DNA of 64,000 nucleotides from Polynucleobacter sp. AP-Titi-500A-B4 (GTDB lineage Bacteria; Pseudomonadota; Gammaproteobacteria; Burkholderiales; Burkholderiaceae). The position numbers and the translations under genes were made by a program. Shown piece by piece: positions 33,643 through 42,555 of this stretch (position 1 is the first letter of the stretch; every line of letters begins with the position of its first letter). The notes beneath the pieces were generated by a model that was not told the DNA's origin, did no database searches, and saw only the letters and a program-made list of their open reading frames with translations. The stretch covers positions 1,272,120 to 1,336,119 of the forward strand of contig NZ_CP061311.1 in NCBI RefSeq assembly GCF_018688095.1, given 5' to 3'.

Positions 33643-33954
33643 ATGAACCAAACCAATATCACCTGGATTGAAGGTAGTGTTGTTGAGAATGAAGTGCACA
33701 TGAGTATTGTGGAACTCTCGCATGCCTCACGCACACCGGAAGACATGATCATGTCATGGGTTACCGAGGGAGTATTGAGTCCAAGTGGCTCCTCACCAGA
33801 AGATTGGCGCTTCGGCGGAGACTCTTTGAGAAGGGCTAAGACGGCAGCGCATCTTGCCCATGATTTAGAGCTCAATGTTCCGGGCGTTGCCTTGGCTTTA
33901 GACCTGCTTGATGAAATCGCTGAATTACGCTCTCAGCTAAAGCGCGGTAATTAA
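33643..33954 (+). CDS. cbpM: CbpM-like chaperone modulator
   Basis: A 103-residue MerR-like helix-turn-helix protein. CbpM binds the J-domain of CbpA and inhibits it. The sequence shows ELSHASRTPEDMIMSWVTEG, PSGSSPEDWRFGGDSLRRAK and a C-terminal coiled region LALDLLDEIAELRSQLKR, all typical of CbpM. It starts 4 bp after the cbpA stop codon, confirming a chaperone-modulator operon, and ends 12 bp from the convergent uup gene. Confidence 0.88.
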   Translation: MNQTNITWIEGSVVENEVHMSIVELSHASRTPEDMIMSWVTEGVLSPSGSSPEDWRFGGDSLRRAKTAAHLAHDLELNVPGVALALDLLDEIAELRSQLKRGN

Positions 33955-33966
33955 ACTATTCATCAA

Positions 33967-35883
33967 TTAGCTTTCGGAGCGGCTTAAGAGCTGCTCCCAG
34001 CGCTGTAACTTTTGCTCTAACTGCTCAGTAATCTCACTCAAACGGGCCTGCATACTGGCAGCTAACTCTGGCTCATTCTTATACAAATCCGGGTTGCTCA
34101 TCGCAATCCCGATATCCGCTTGCTCCGTTTCTAATTCTTCAATTTGCAAAGGTAAGGTTTCAAGCTCTTGACGTTCTTTGCCGTTAAGTTTTTGCACCCC
34201 ACTTTTAGCCACCGGCTTAACTTCGGCTACTGGCTCAGGCTTTACTTCTATCTTAGGAGGTGTCTTTTGATTGGAATTAGCAGCGCGGATTTTGTCTGAA
34301 CGGGCCTTTTGAATCTTCCAGTCTTCATATCCACCCTCATACTCACGCCAGAATCCATCACCTTCATGAGCGATGATGCTCGTGACGACGTTATCCAAGA
34401 AGTAACGATCATGGCTGACCAAGAACACCGTACCCTTATAGTCTTGCAATAATTGCTCGAGCAAATCGAGTGTATCAATATCCAAGTCATTGGTTGGCTC
34501 ATCCAAAACCAAGACGTTTGCTGGACGGGCAAACAGGCGAGCAAGCAAAAGGCGATTACGCTCGCCACCAGATAAAGTACTTACCGGTGAATTGGTTCTC
34601 TCAGGCGCGAATAAGAAATCACTTAAATAACTCTTAACGTGTTTTTTATTGCCATTGATTTCAATCCACTCGCTACCTGGACTGATGTAGTCCTCAAGTG
34701 AAGCATTGAGATCGAGACCCTCACGCATCTGATCAAAGTAAGCCACCTCGATACGAGTTCCCATGGTGGCAGTTCCTGAATCTGGCTTGATCGTCCCCAA
34801 AATCAACTTGAGTAATGTAGTTTTGCCCGCACCATTAGGCCCAAGCAAGCCAACCTTATCACCACGCAATATGGTTGCCGTGAAATCTTTGACAATTGGT
34901 CTATCGTAAGACTTGCTGACGTCGTCTAACTCAGCAACGATCTTGCCGCTGCGATCGCCAGCAGATACAGCAAGCTTAACCTGCCCTATCGCATCTCGTC
35001 GCTCAGCACGACTAGAGCGAAGCTTTTCTAAGCGAGCGATACGAGCTACGCTGCGGGTACGGCGCGCTTCCACCCCTTTGCGTATCCAAACCTCTTCCTG
35101 AGCCAGCAATTTATCGGCCCTGGCATTAGCAAGGGACTCTGCATTAAGCTCTTGATCTTTTAGCACCTCGTATTGCGTGAAGTTGCCTGGATAGCTGCGC
35201 AAGATACCGCGATCAAGCTCGACAATTTGCGTGCAGACGTTATCCAAGAAAGCACGATCATGGGTAATCAAAATGACAGAGCCTTGATACTCCTTAAGAA
35301 GTTCTTCTAACCATGCAATCGAATCCAAATCCAAATGGTTAGTTGGTTCATCTAATAAAAGAACATCAGGCATTTCCACTAAAGCACGAGCTAGTGCAAC
35401 GCGCTTCTTTGTTCCGCCAGAAAGATTGCTGATTTTGACTTCAGCATCTAGATGCAAGCGATCAAGAGTTTCGTGAACACGTTGCTCCCAATTCCAACCA
35501 CTTAAAGCTTCCAACTTTGATTGGACCTCATCTAAGCGATGGTGAGCAGCATCGTCCCACTCACCGACACTCAGCGCCTCATACTCTTCACGCAGAGCCT
35601 TCGCCTCCGCTACACCCTTAGAAACCGCTTCAAACACGGTTTCTTCAGCATCAAAAATCGGCTCTTGCGGAACATAGGAAATGCGTAAGCCTTGCTGATA
35701 CTGCAACAAGCCATCATCCATTTTTTCAATACCGGCCAAGATCTTCAATAAAGAGGATTTGCCAGTGCCATTGCGGCCAATAAGGCCAACGCGTTCGCCA
35801 GATTCTAGGGAAAAAGCAGTATTTGCGAGGAGGTCAACGTGGCCGAAAGCCAGTTTTGCATCAGTGAGTACGATTAAAGCCAT
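33967..35883 (-). CDS. uup: ABC-F family ATPase (Uup-like)
   Basis: A 638-residue soluble ABC-F protein with two ATPase domains. Walker A motifs are GLIGRNGTGKSSLLK and GLLGPNGAGKTTLLK, with signatures LSGGTKKRVALAR and LSGGERNRLLLAR and Walker B motifs ending LLDEPTNHLD and VLDEPTNDLD. The interdomain linker is short. A Pro/Lys-rich link leads to a C-terminal coiled coil (about 570-638: LPLQIEELETEQADI), which in Uup binds DNA. The family acts on ribosomes or in suppression of transposon excision. It is divergent from a P-loop kinase-like gene. Confidence 0.92.
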   Translation of the reverse strand: MALIVLTDAKLAFGHVDLLANTAFSLESGERVGLIGRNGTGKSSLLKILAGIEKMDDGLLQYQQGLRISYVPQEPIFDAEETVFEAVSKGVAEAKALREEYEALSVGEWDDAAHHRLDEVQSKLEALSGWNWEQRVHETLDRLHLDAEVKISNLSGGTKKRVALARALVEMPDVLLLDEPTNHLDLDSIAWLEELLKEYQGSVILITHDRAFLDNVCTQIVELDRGILRSYPGNFTQYEVLKDQELNAESLANARADKLLAQEEVWIRKGVEARRTRSVARIARLEKLRSSRAERRDAIGQVKLAVSAGDRSGKIVAELDDVSKSYDRPIVKDFTATILRGDKVGLLGPNGAGKTTLLKLILGTIKPDSGTATMGTRIEVAYFDQMREGLDLNASLEDYISPGSEWIEINGNKKHVKSYLSDFLFAPERTNSPVSTLSGGERNRLLLARLFARPANVLVLDEPTNDLDIDTLDLLEQLLQDYKGTVFLVSHDRYFLDNVVTSIIAHEGDGFWREYEGGYEDWKIQKARSDKIRAANSNQKTPPKIEVKPEPVAEVKPVAKSGVQKLNGKERQELETLPLQIEELETEQADIGIAMSNPDLYKNEPELAASMQARLSEITEQLEQKLQRWEQLLSRSES

Positions 35884-35959
35884 GGCGACATTATCGTCAC
35901 TTCAGCAAAACAGGAGATTTTTTCACTCTTACCCCTCATTTCTGCGAGACTAGCAATAA

Positions 35960-36559
35960 ATGATCTGCAAACTCACCCCATCCACTCCCCGCCTTATCCT
36001 CTTCGCAGGCCACGCCGGGACTGGAAAGTCCACTTTAGCCAAAAAGGCACTACCCCTCATTGTTGAGAAGACTGGGGAAGACTTTTTCTTTCTGGATAAA
36101 GATACGGTTTATGGGGCCTATAGCGCCCACGTGATGGCGCTCACCACCCAAAATCCCAATGATCGTGATAGTCCCTACTATCTTGAGAATTTACGCGATT
36201 GGGAATATCAGGGCTTATTGGATATCGCCAAGGAGAACTTATTACTTGGTGTCAATGTGATTTTGGTAGGGCCATTCTCGAAGGAAATTCAGAGTGGCAG
36301 AATGTTTAATGCGGAGGCATTGGGAATGCCACCCCAAACCAGTATTTCGATTGCTTGGATTGATCTTGAAGTCGATGAAGCAAAGGCGCGTATGCAAAAA
36401 CGTGGTGATCCCAGGGATGACTGGAAGCTAGCGCACTGGGATCAATACGTAAAACGCAGAATTAATCCACCGAATCACGAATCAATAAAGCGTTTTGATA
36501 ATTTGCAATTCAGTGAACCGAGTTTTGAAAAACTCATAGATGACTTGGTAAATCAATAA
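35960..36559 (+). CDS. P-loop (AAA/zeta-toxin-like) ATP-binding protein
   Basis: A 199-residue P-loop protein. The Walker A is GHAGTGKST (17-25), followed by an FFFLDKDTVYGAY segment like the DKD seen in kinases of the zeta-toxin/shikimate-kinase type. A lid-like region KARMQKRGDPRDDWKLAHWD is rich in Arg. A small-molecule kinase is the best guess; no substrate can be named. No antitoxin-like partner is adjacent, so a toxin role is not supported. It is monocistronic, convergent with ompW. Confidence 0.75.
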   Translation: MICKLTPSTPRLILFAGHAGTGKSTLAKKALPLIVEKTGEDFFFLDKDTVYGAYSAHVMALTTQNPNDRDSPYYLENLRDWEYQGLLDIAKENLLLGVNVILVGPFSKEIQSGRMFNAEALGMPPQTSISIAWIDLEVDEAKARMQKRGDPRDDWKLAHWDQYVKRRINPPNHESIKRFDNLQFSEPSFEKLIDDLVNQ

Positions 36560-36561
36560 AT

Positions 36562-36592
36562 AAAAAAGATAGGGCCCCTAAGGAGCCCTATC
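36562..36592 (-). terminator. Rho-independent terminator for ompW
   Basis: Read leftward, a GATAGGGC/GCCCTATC stem of 8 bp (36568-36575 with 36585-36592) is followed by a T6 run. It lies 22 bp after the ompW stop codon and also separates it from the convergent ATPase gene. Confidence 0.85.
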
Positions 36593-36614
36593 TCAAGTAC
36601 CAAGAACTGAATTC

Positions 36615-37244
36615 TTAGAACTTGTAAGTTATGCCAACAGACGGCATCCAAGGATTTAATGTCAACTTGCCAGCATCTGCGCCAGTAGAAGTAACAGTCA
36701 CATTGGTAGACATAGTGGCATATTTAAGATCAAGGTTTAGACCCCAATTTTTATCAAACATGTAATCAGCACCTACTTGACCAACAACTCCAGTGCTTGA
36801 ACCGCCAACTGAGTAGGCACCATTGCCCAGATTATTGCGACTGCTGAAAATTGTGTAGTTCACACCCGCACCAACATAAGGCTTAAATGCGCCCAAATCA
36901 GTGAAGTGGTATTGCAACAGTAAAGAAGGAGGTAATGCCTTGATTGTCCCAAGTTGATTTTGACCAGCTCCATAATTAATTTGAATGGTTTGCGGATAAG
37001 TCAAAACTAATTCTGCAGCGATATTTTTGGTGAAAAAATAGGACACATCAAACTCAGGAATAATTTTATCTTGCGCCTTAACATTTAATGCGCTCACTGA
37101 GCTAGTTTGACCATTTTGCCAAATCAAGTCTGTTGCACGCACGCGCACCATCCATGGGTTCTCGCTGGCAGATTGAGCTTGTGATGCGATTGGAGCTAAG
37201 GAAGCTACTGCAGCCATTGCTGCCACTAGTGATTTAAGACGCAT
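36615..37244 (-). CDS. ompW: OmpW family outer membrane protein
   Basis: A 209-residue eight-stranded outer-membrane beta-barrel. The signal peptide (LVAAMAAVASLAPIASQAQS) is followed by ENPWMVRVRATDLIW. OmpW landmarks are EFDVSYFFTKNIAAELVLTY, LPPSLLLQYHF, FKPYVGAGVNYTIF and a C-terminal aromatic residue (VGITYKF) for barrel assembly. OmpW forms a narrow hydrophobic channel. AAGGGG precedes the ATG. Two FNR-like boxes lie 65 and 137 bp upstream of the ATG, matching the known oxygen regulation of ompW in enterobacteria. A terminator follows. Confidence 0.93.
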   Translation of the reverse strand: MRLKSLVAAMAAVASLAPIASQAQSASENPWMVRVRATDLIWQNGQTSSVSALNVKAQDKIIPEFDVSYFFTKNIAAELVLTYPQTIQINYGAGQNQLGTIKALPPSLLLQYHFTDLGAFKPYVGAGVNYTIFSSRNNLGNGAYSVGGSSTGVVGQVGADYMFDKNWGLNLDLKYATMSTNVTVTSTGADAGKLTLNPWMPSVGITYKF

Positions 37245-37280
37245 GGTATTACCCCTTTTGTTATCAATTTCGATGGTTCT

Positions 37281-37286
37281 ATTTTG
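37281..37286 (-). promoter_or_regulatory. Candidate -10 element of the ompW promoter
   Basis: Read leftward the hexamer CAAAAT matches TATAAT at four positions. It lies at the spacing expected when the FNR-like box at 37309-37322 is centred near -41.5, placing transcription start around 37274. Confidence 0.4.
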
Positions 37287-37308
37287 AAATTGATACTCTT
37301 AAGGCAAT

Positions 37309-37322
37309 TTGACTTAAATCAA
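37309..37322 (-). promoter_or_regulatory. FNR-like box, proximal, upstream of ompW
   Basis: Read leftward it is TTGATTTAAGTCAA, one base from the FNR consensus TTGAT-N4-ATCAA. Its position fits activation of ompW when oxygen is low. The FNR/ANR gene itself is not in the window. Confidence 0.6.
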
Positions 37323-37380
37323 ATGAATGAACGCTGTAATTTTTTTCTTTGCTTAAAAGCAACAGAGATTTGATACTTGT

Positions 37381-37394
37381 TTGATCCAGATCAA
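37381..37394. promoter_or_regulatory. FNR-like box, distal, upstream of ompW
   Basis: TTGATCCAGATCAA is a perfect match to the FNR consensus TTGAT-N4-ATCAA. It lies between the end of hemN and ompW, 72 bp from the proximal box, so it can only serve ompW among the visible genes. Confidence 0.65.
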
Positions 37395-37411
37395 ATAGAT
37401 TGTGGTTTACC

Positions 37412-38827
37412 CTAAAGTACTTTGGAATAAGTTCCAAGCGCTTGAGACTCACGAAGGTGGCGATCAAATGTCATGGCGACTCGTCTTGCAAGCAGACGCC
37501 CTTTAATCGGCACGTAGATATCGCCCTCTTGCCATTCTAGAAGCCCTGCCTCCTCTAGACTTTTGAGTTCTTCAATCTCAGTCTTAAAGTAATCCTGGAA
37601 ATTAATCTGATGATCCTTTGAGAATGCTTTTGTATTTAAAGAAAATTGGCACATCAATTCGCCAATCAACTCACGACGAAGCAAATCATCTTTGTCCAGT
37701 TGCAGGCCCCTTAAGACAGGTAGATGGCCAAGGTCCAATGCTGCATAGTACTCATCAAGCGTGCGCACATTTTGTGAGTAACAATCGTCGACCTTGCCGA
37801 TAGAGGAGATACCAAAGGCTAAAAGATCACATTCTGCTTGAGTAGAGTAGCCCTGAAAGTTACGATGAAGCTTGCCTTCTTTCTGGGCGATGGCCAATTC
37901 ATCATCCGGCTTTGCAAAATGATCCATGCCAATGAAGACATAGCCTGCCTCACCTAAGCGCTCAATCGTATTGGACAAAATATCTAACTTATCTGCAGCC
38001 GGGGGTAGATCTGCCTCAGCGATACGGCGTTGCGGTTTAAAGATATGTGGCAAATGAGCATAGTTATAGACCGATAGGCGATCTGGATTCATTTCCAAAA
38101 CTGCATCAACGGTTTCTTTGAAAGTAGCCGGGGTTTGCTTAGGCAAACCATAGATAAGATCGACACTACGAGACTTAAAGCCATACTTTCGAGACCAGTC
38201 CATAACCGCCTGAGTCTCTTCTATTGTCTGAATCCGGTGCACCGCCTCTTGTACAGCCAAATTGAAGTCCTGAACTCCTAGACTAATGCGGTTAAAGCCT
38301 AACTCGGCAAGCAAAGCAATGTCTTGCTCTGTTACTCGACGTGGATCAATCTCGATTGAATATTCTCCGCTAGGCAATAACTCAAAATACTCTCGAGTGT
38401 GATGCATTAATTCGGTCATCTCTTCATGAGATAAGAATGTTGGCGTACCACCGCCCCAATGTAACTGCGTAATGGGGATCTTTTTTTGAGTGCCCATTGC
38501 ACTAGTCACCATCGCCATTTCTTTAGCTAGATATTTAATGTACTTTGCACTACGACCATGATCTTTAGTAATGATCTTATTGCAACCACAGTAGTAGCAA
38601 ATATTTGGGCAGAATGGCAAATGAAAATAAAGGGATAAAGGCTCATTCGCCTTTGCTACTCTTTTGAGTGCGCCCAAATAATCTTGTTCTGAAAACGCAC
38701 TATGAAAACGGTCAGCGCTAGGATAAGAGGTATAGCGAGGCCCATTAATATCAAACTTCTGGAGTAGCTCGGGATGAAAGAGAGCTTCCTTAGCTTCCGC
38801 CTTGCTGTGACTTACTGCTGAATTCAT
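37412..38827 (-). CDS. hemN: Oxygen-independent coproporphyrinogen III oxidase HemN
   Basis: A 471-residue radical SAM enzyme that makes protoporphyrinogen IX from coproporphyrinogen III without oxygen. The 4Fe-4S site is FCPNICYYCGCNK (C-x3-C-x2-C plus the HemN-specific extra Cys). The N-terminus DINGPRYTSYPSADRFH and the HWGGGTPTFL motif are diagnostic for true HemN rather than HemW. It follows a flavoprotein gene by 26 bp and may share its transcript. Its end lies only 17 bp from the distal FNR-like box of ompW. Confidence 0.95.
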   Translation of the reverse strand: MNSAVSHSKAEAKEALFHPELLQKFDINGPRYTSYPSADRFHSAFSEQDYLGALKRVAKANEPLSLYFHLPFCPNICYYCGCNKIITKDHGRSAKYIKYLAKEMAMVTSAMGTQKKIPITQLHWGGGTPTFLSHEEMTELMHHTREYFELLPSGEYSIEIDPRRVTEQDIALLAELGFNRISLGVQDFNLAVQEAVHRIQTIEETQAVMDWSRKYGFKSRSVDLIYGLPKQTPATFKETVDAVLEMNPDRLSVYNYAHLPHIFKPQRRIAEADLPPAADKLDILSNTIERLGEAGYVFIGMDHFAKPDDELAIAQKEGKLHRNFQGYSTQAECDLLAFGISSIGKVDDCYSQNVRTLDEYYAALDLGHLPVLRGLQLDKDDLLRRELIGELMCQFSLNTKAFSKDHQINFQDYFKTEIEELKSLEEAGLLEWQEGDIYVPIKGRLLARRVAMTFDRHLRESQALGTYSKVL

Positions 38828-38853
38828 AAATAGAGTATTGACTGATATCCGTA

Positions 38854-40467
38854 TTACTTCTCAAGGTAGTCAAGTGCTACCGCTTCTGCTACTTTAATCC
38901 CATCGACCCCAGCAGACAAGATACCACCAGCATAACCAGCGCCCTCACCAGCGGGATAGAGACCTTTAATGTTCAGACTCTGAAAATTTGGGCCACGAGT
39001 AATACGTAAAGGCGAAGAAGTTCTAGTCTCAACACCGGTTAGTACAGCGTCTTTCATCGAAAAGCCTTTAATTTGCTTTTCAAATGCAGGTATCGCTTCA
39101 CGAATAGCCTCAATCGCATAAGCGGGTAACGCTTGCGCCAAGTCAGTCAAGTGCACACCGGGCTTATAGGACGGTATGACACTACCAAACTCCGTAGACG
39201 ACTTACCTGCAATAAAGTCTCCAACCAATTGCCCTGGAGCTTCATAAGTTCCACCACCTAGTTCAAATGCTTTTGACTCAAGCTGACGTTGAAACTCAAT
39301 TCCTGCAAGCGGACCACCTGGATAGTCATCAGGAGTAATGCCAACAACAATACCCGCATTCGCATTACGCTCGTTACGAGAGTATTGGCTCATACCATTG
39401 GTCACCACGCGATTAGGCTCTGAAGCCGCCGCCACTACTGTGCCACCAGGGCACATACAGAAGCTATAGACAGCACGACCATTCTTAGCATGGTGAACCA
39501 GCTTGTAATCAGCGGCACCTATCAACTCATTGCCAGCATGTGGGCCCAAGCGTGCCTTATCAATTAAAGATTGTGGATGCTCAATACGGAAGCCCACTGA
39601 GAATGGCTTTGCTTCCATATACACACCAGCATCATGCAGGGCTTCAAAAGTATCTCGGGCGCTATGACCTAAGGCCAATACAACATGGCTTGCCGGCAAA
39701 TCAGCTTGTCCTTCAATTTTGACCCCAGTAATCTGCTCGCTCTCAATATCAAAGCCAATCACTTTTTGTGAGAAACGAATTTCGCCGCCTAGGTCAATAA
39801 TTTCTTGGCGCATTTTTTCAACTACACCTACTAAGCGGAATGTTCCAATATGAGGTTTGGCTACATATTGAATTTCTGCAGGCGCGCCAGCTTTGACAAA
39901 CTCATTAATCACCTTACGTCCATAAAATTTTGGATCTTTAATTTGGCTATAGAGCTTGCCATCAGAAAATGTACCCGCCCCGCCCTCTCCAAATTGCACA
40001 TTCGACTCAGGGTTGAGAATATTTTTACGCCATAACCCCCATGTGTCCTGAGTCCGCTCACGCACTTGCTTACCGCGCTCAAGCACGATCGGCTTAAACC
40101 CCATTTGCGCCAATACCAAAGCAGCGAAGATGCCGCATGGCCCAAAGCCAATCACTACTGGACGTAATGCCTTGCCTAAAATTACAGAATCCGGTGCTTT
40201 GGCTACAAAGTGATAGCTAGTATCTGGCGATGGCCTAACATGCGTGTCATTGGAAAGTTGCTTCAGTACTGTCGCTTCATTTTTAATTGAAAGATCTACT
40301 GTGTAAATAAAGGCCAGAGCCACATTCTTGCGCGCATCATAGCTACGCTTAAAGATCTCAAAAGAGATTAAATCCTTTGGGGATAAATTTAAGCGCTTCA
40401 GAATCGCCGCCTCTATCGCTTCTGGGGCGTGATCAATTGGTAGGCGCAGTTCGGTAATACGGATCAT
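38854..40467 (-). CDS. FAD-dependent oxidoreductase (COG2509 type)
   Basis: A 537-residue flavoprotein of an uncharacterised family. A small N-terminal domain (about 1-95) precedes the FAD-binding motif VVIGFGPCGIFAALVLAQMG, then VQFGEGGAGTFSDGKLYSQI, LALGHSARDTFEALHDAGV and a C-terminal GLYPAGEGAGYAGGILSAGV, where the last FAD contacts lie. Relatives are annotated as NAD(P)/FAD-dependent oxidoreductases or dehydrogenases, with no known substrate. It is upstream of hemN with a 26-bp gap, which may link it to redox or haem metabolism. Confidence 0.85.
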   Translation of the reverse strand: MIRITELRLPIDHAPEAIEAAILKRLNLSPKDLISFEIFKRSYDARKNVALAFIYTVDLSIKNEATVLKQLSNDTHVRPSPDTSYHFVAKAPDSVILGKALRPVVIGFGPCGIFAALVLAQMGFKPIVLERGKQVRERTQDTWGLWRKNILNPESNVQFGEGGAGTFSDGKLYSQIKDPKFYGRKVINEFVKAGAPAEIQYVAKPHIGTFRLVGVVEKMRQEIIDLGGEIRFSQKVIGFDIESEQITGVKIEGQADLPASHVVLALGHSARDTFEALHDAGVYMEAKPFSVGFRIEHPQSLIDKARLGPHAGNELIGAADYKLVHHAKNGRAVYSFCMCPGGTVVAAASEPNRVVTNGMSQYSRNERNANAGIVVGITPDDYPGGPLAGIEFQRQLESKAFELGGGTYEAPGQLVGDFIAGKSSTEFGSVIPSYKPGVHLTDLAQALPAYAIEAIREAIPAFEKQIKGFSMKDAVLTGVETRTSSPLRITRGPNFQSLNIKGLYPAGEGAGYAGGILSAGVDGIKVAEAVALDYLEK

Positions 40468-40495
40468 GGGGCTCTACGATACACAGTATTTGACC

Positions 40496-41485
40496 TTATT
40501 CAGCTTTCGCTCCTGAGGCCTTCACTACATTTGCCATGCGCACGTAGTCTCTAATTAATAGCTGATTAAATTCAGCCGAAGATAGATTGCCGACTTCAAT
40601 ACCCTGGCGACGCATACGCTCAACAATCTCTGGCTGCTTTAATAACTTGGTCATCTCAGACTGTATTTTCGTGATGACATCTTTTGGAGTATTTGCAGGG
40701 GCAAGCAAGCCAAACCAGCTATCAAAGGCGTAACCCTTGACGGTATTGCCAATTGGTGGAATGCCAGGCACAAATGGCGACGGCTTTTCTGAGGAAACTC
40801 CTAAGAAGCGAATCCGTGAATCATTTGCAAAAGGCAAGGCAGCAACGTTTGCGGCAATAACTGCTTGTGCACGTCCTGCTAATAATTCAGTAATCGCATC
40901 ACCAGTACCTTTAGTGGGAATATGCACGAGCTGTATGCCAGCCATGCTATCAAAATAAGCCATGGCCAGATGTGAGGCGCTACCGTTACCAGCACTAGCG
41001 TAGTTATATTGATCTGGATTTGCTTTAGCTAAAGCAACGAAATCTGCAACAGACTTGGCTGGAAACTCTGCATTCGTCATCATGATGTAGCTACTAGTGC
41101 CGATATAAGCAGCGCCTGTGAAATCTTTGATTGGATCAAAACTGAGCTTGCTAAACAAACTGCCATTGATATTGTGGCTAGCGGCTGCCATTACAAAGGT
41201 ATATCCATCAGGGGCGGATTTAGCAACGATGCCAGTACCAACGGTACCCCCCGCTCCTGCTTTATTTTCAACTACTACTGACACACCTAAGGCAGCACCC
41301 AACTCATTAGAGAATGATCTTGCCAAGGCATCTTGAACGCTGCCTGGCGAAAAAGGAACGATGATCTTAATAGGCTTGGTTGGCCATGGATCTGCAGCTA
41401 ATGCCAAGGAATGTACGCAAGCAAGGCATAGGCCCAATAAGAAGGTCGCTATAGCGCGAATTTTCCAAGTGCTGCTGGTGTCCAT
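40496..41485 (-). CDS. Bug family (TctC-like) solute-binding protein
   Basis: About 329 residues. The signal peptide (IATFLLGLCLACVHSLALAA) leads to DPWPTKPIKIIVPFSPGSVQ, VENKAGAGGTVGTGIVAKSA and HIPTKGTGDAITELLAGRAQ. The motif HIPTKG replaces the usual HxPYKG and suggests a somewhat different ligand pocket. The ATG at 41485 follows a GGGGG stretch; the longer frame begins with TTG at 41509 and lacks signal-peptide character. It is the fourth Bug gene in the window, with no catabolic neighbour to suggest its ligand. Confidence 0.88.
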   Translation of the reverse strand: MDTSSTWKIRAIATFLLGLCLACVHSLALAADPWPTKPIKIIVPFSPGSVQDALARSFSNELGAALGVSVVVENKAGAGGTVGTGIVAKSAPDGYTFVMAAASHNINGSLFSKLSFDPIKDFTGAAYIGTSSYIMMTNAEFPAKSVADFVALAKANPDQYNYASAGNGSASHLAMAYFDSMAGIQLVHIPTKGTGDAITELLAGRAQAVIAANVAALPFANDSRIRFLGVSSEKPSPFVPGIPPIGNTVKGYAFDSWFGLLAPANTPKDVITKIQSEMTKLLKQPEIVERMRRQGIEVGNLSSAEFNQLLIRDYVRMANVVKASGAKAE

Positions 41486-41564
41486 GTAAGCCCCCAAGGG
41501 TGAAATCAATTTCTAAAATGATACGGCAATCTGGGGCGCTTTCATTTAAAGGCGATAATGCCGT

Positions 41565-42113
41565 ATGGCTCTCCGCGCAACTATTCATAAAGCCGACCTT
41601 CATGTCGCAGATTCAGACCGCCACTACTACGGCAGTCATTCCCTCACTATTGCTAGGCATCCTTCAGAAACTGACGAGCGGATGATGGTAAGAATCATAG
41701 CCTTTGCATTACAAGCCCATGAAGATCTCGCTTTCACCAAAGGTTTAAGCGATACCGATGAGCCTGATTTATGGATTAAAGATCTTACTGATGCGATTAA
41801 GCTCTGGATCGAAATTGGTCAACCTGATGAGCGCCGCATCCTGAAAGCCTGCGGCAGATCAGATCAAGTGATCGTTTATTGCTATGGCGGTCACACCAGC
41901 AAAATTTGGTGGGACGGTATCGCCAACAAATTAAACCGTGCTCGTAACCTACAAGTGGTTTCTATCCCTGCAGAACAAGCCAATGAGCTCAATAAACTGG
42001 TTGAACGAAGCATGGTAATTCATGTGAACGTCCAAGATGGCGAAGTCTATGTCTCTTCAGATAATGGCCAGGTCACTATCACCCCAGAAATCTGGCGCTC
42101 CAACCAAAATTAA
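41565..42113 (+). CDS. yaeQ: YaeQ family protein
   Basis: A 182-residue YaeQ-family protein with a PD-(D/E)xK nuclease-like fold. Family motifs are IHKADLHVADSDRHYYGSHS, IARHPSETDERMMVRIIAFA and DEPDLWIKDLTDAIKLWIEI, followed by CGRSDQVIVYCYGG. E. coli YaeQ was linked to compensation for loss of the elongation factor RfaH; its mechanism is not established. It lies 20 bp ahead of a PIN-domain gene and may be co-transcribed with it. Confidence 0.9.
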   Translation: MALRATIHKADLHVADSDRHYYGSHSLTIARHPSETDERMMVRIIAFALQAHEDLAFTKGLSDTDEPDLWIKDLTDAIKLWIEIGQPDERRILKACGRSDQVIVYCYGGHTSKIWWDGIANKLNRARNLQVVSIPAEQANELNKLVERSMVIHVNVQDGEVYVSSDNGQVTITPEIWRSNQN

Positions 42114-42133
42114 TTCAAGATTGACTCGGTGAA

Positions 42134-42550
42134 ATGAAGTCTGTTGTCTTTGATACCAATGTCTTACTAGATATTTTTGTATTTAATGACTTCAGAGCAA
42201 TTCATCTCAAGCAAAAATTGATTGATGGCCAAGTGGATGCTTTAGCTAGTCCTAAAACTATCGAAGAGTTAGCCGATGTCATCAGTCGCCCCCTTTTCAA
42301 CCTCGAGCATGCTACTCAAGAAGCCATCCTGAATCAGTGGCGCAACTTGGCAAGAACAGTTACTGATGAAATGCTGATCAAGGCGCCATGGCAATGCCAA
42401 GATCCTGATGATCAAGTCTTTCTAAACCTTGCCTATACAGCCAAGCCTTGCATCTTAATCAGCAAAGACAATGAAGTACTCAAGCTTGCTAATAAGGCTA
42501 TCCAGGAAGGTGTGGCCATCACCTCTGACTACAACGCGATTATCGAGTAA
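42134..42550 (+). CDS. PIN domain protein (putative toxin, no antitoxin seen)
   Basis: A 138-residue PIN-domain ribonuclease-like protein of the COG1569 type. Acidic active-site residues are visible in VVFDTNVLLDIF (first Asp), TIEELADVISRP (Glu) and CQDPDDQVFLNLA (Asp cluster), with a final Asp in ISKDNEVLKL. Proteins of this type are called putative toxin components, but no antitoxin gene stands next to it; yaeQ is upstream and a convergent flavin oxidoreductase downstream. It may be an orphan or have a housekeeping RNA-processing role. Confidence 0.8.
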   Translation: MKSVVFDTNVLLDIFVFNDFRAIHLKQKLIDGQVDALASPKTIEELADVISRPLFNLEHATQEAILNQWRNLARTVTDEMLIKAPWQCQDPDDQVFLNLAYTAKPCILISKDNEVLKLANKAIQEGVAITSDYNAIIE

Positions 42551-42555
42551 TCGAC

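Noticed and set aside
35960..36559. Zeta-toxin locus
   Set aside because: The P-loop and DKD-like segment resemble many small kinases; there is no epsilon-like antitoxin gene next to it.
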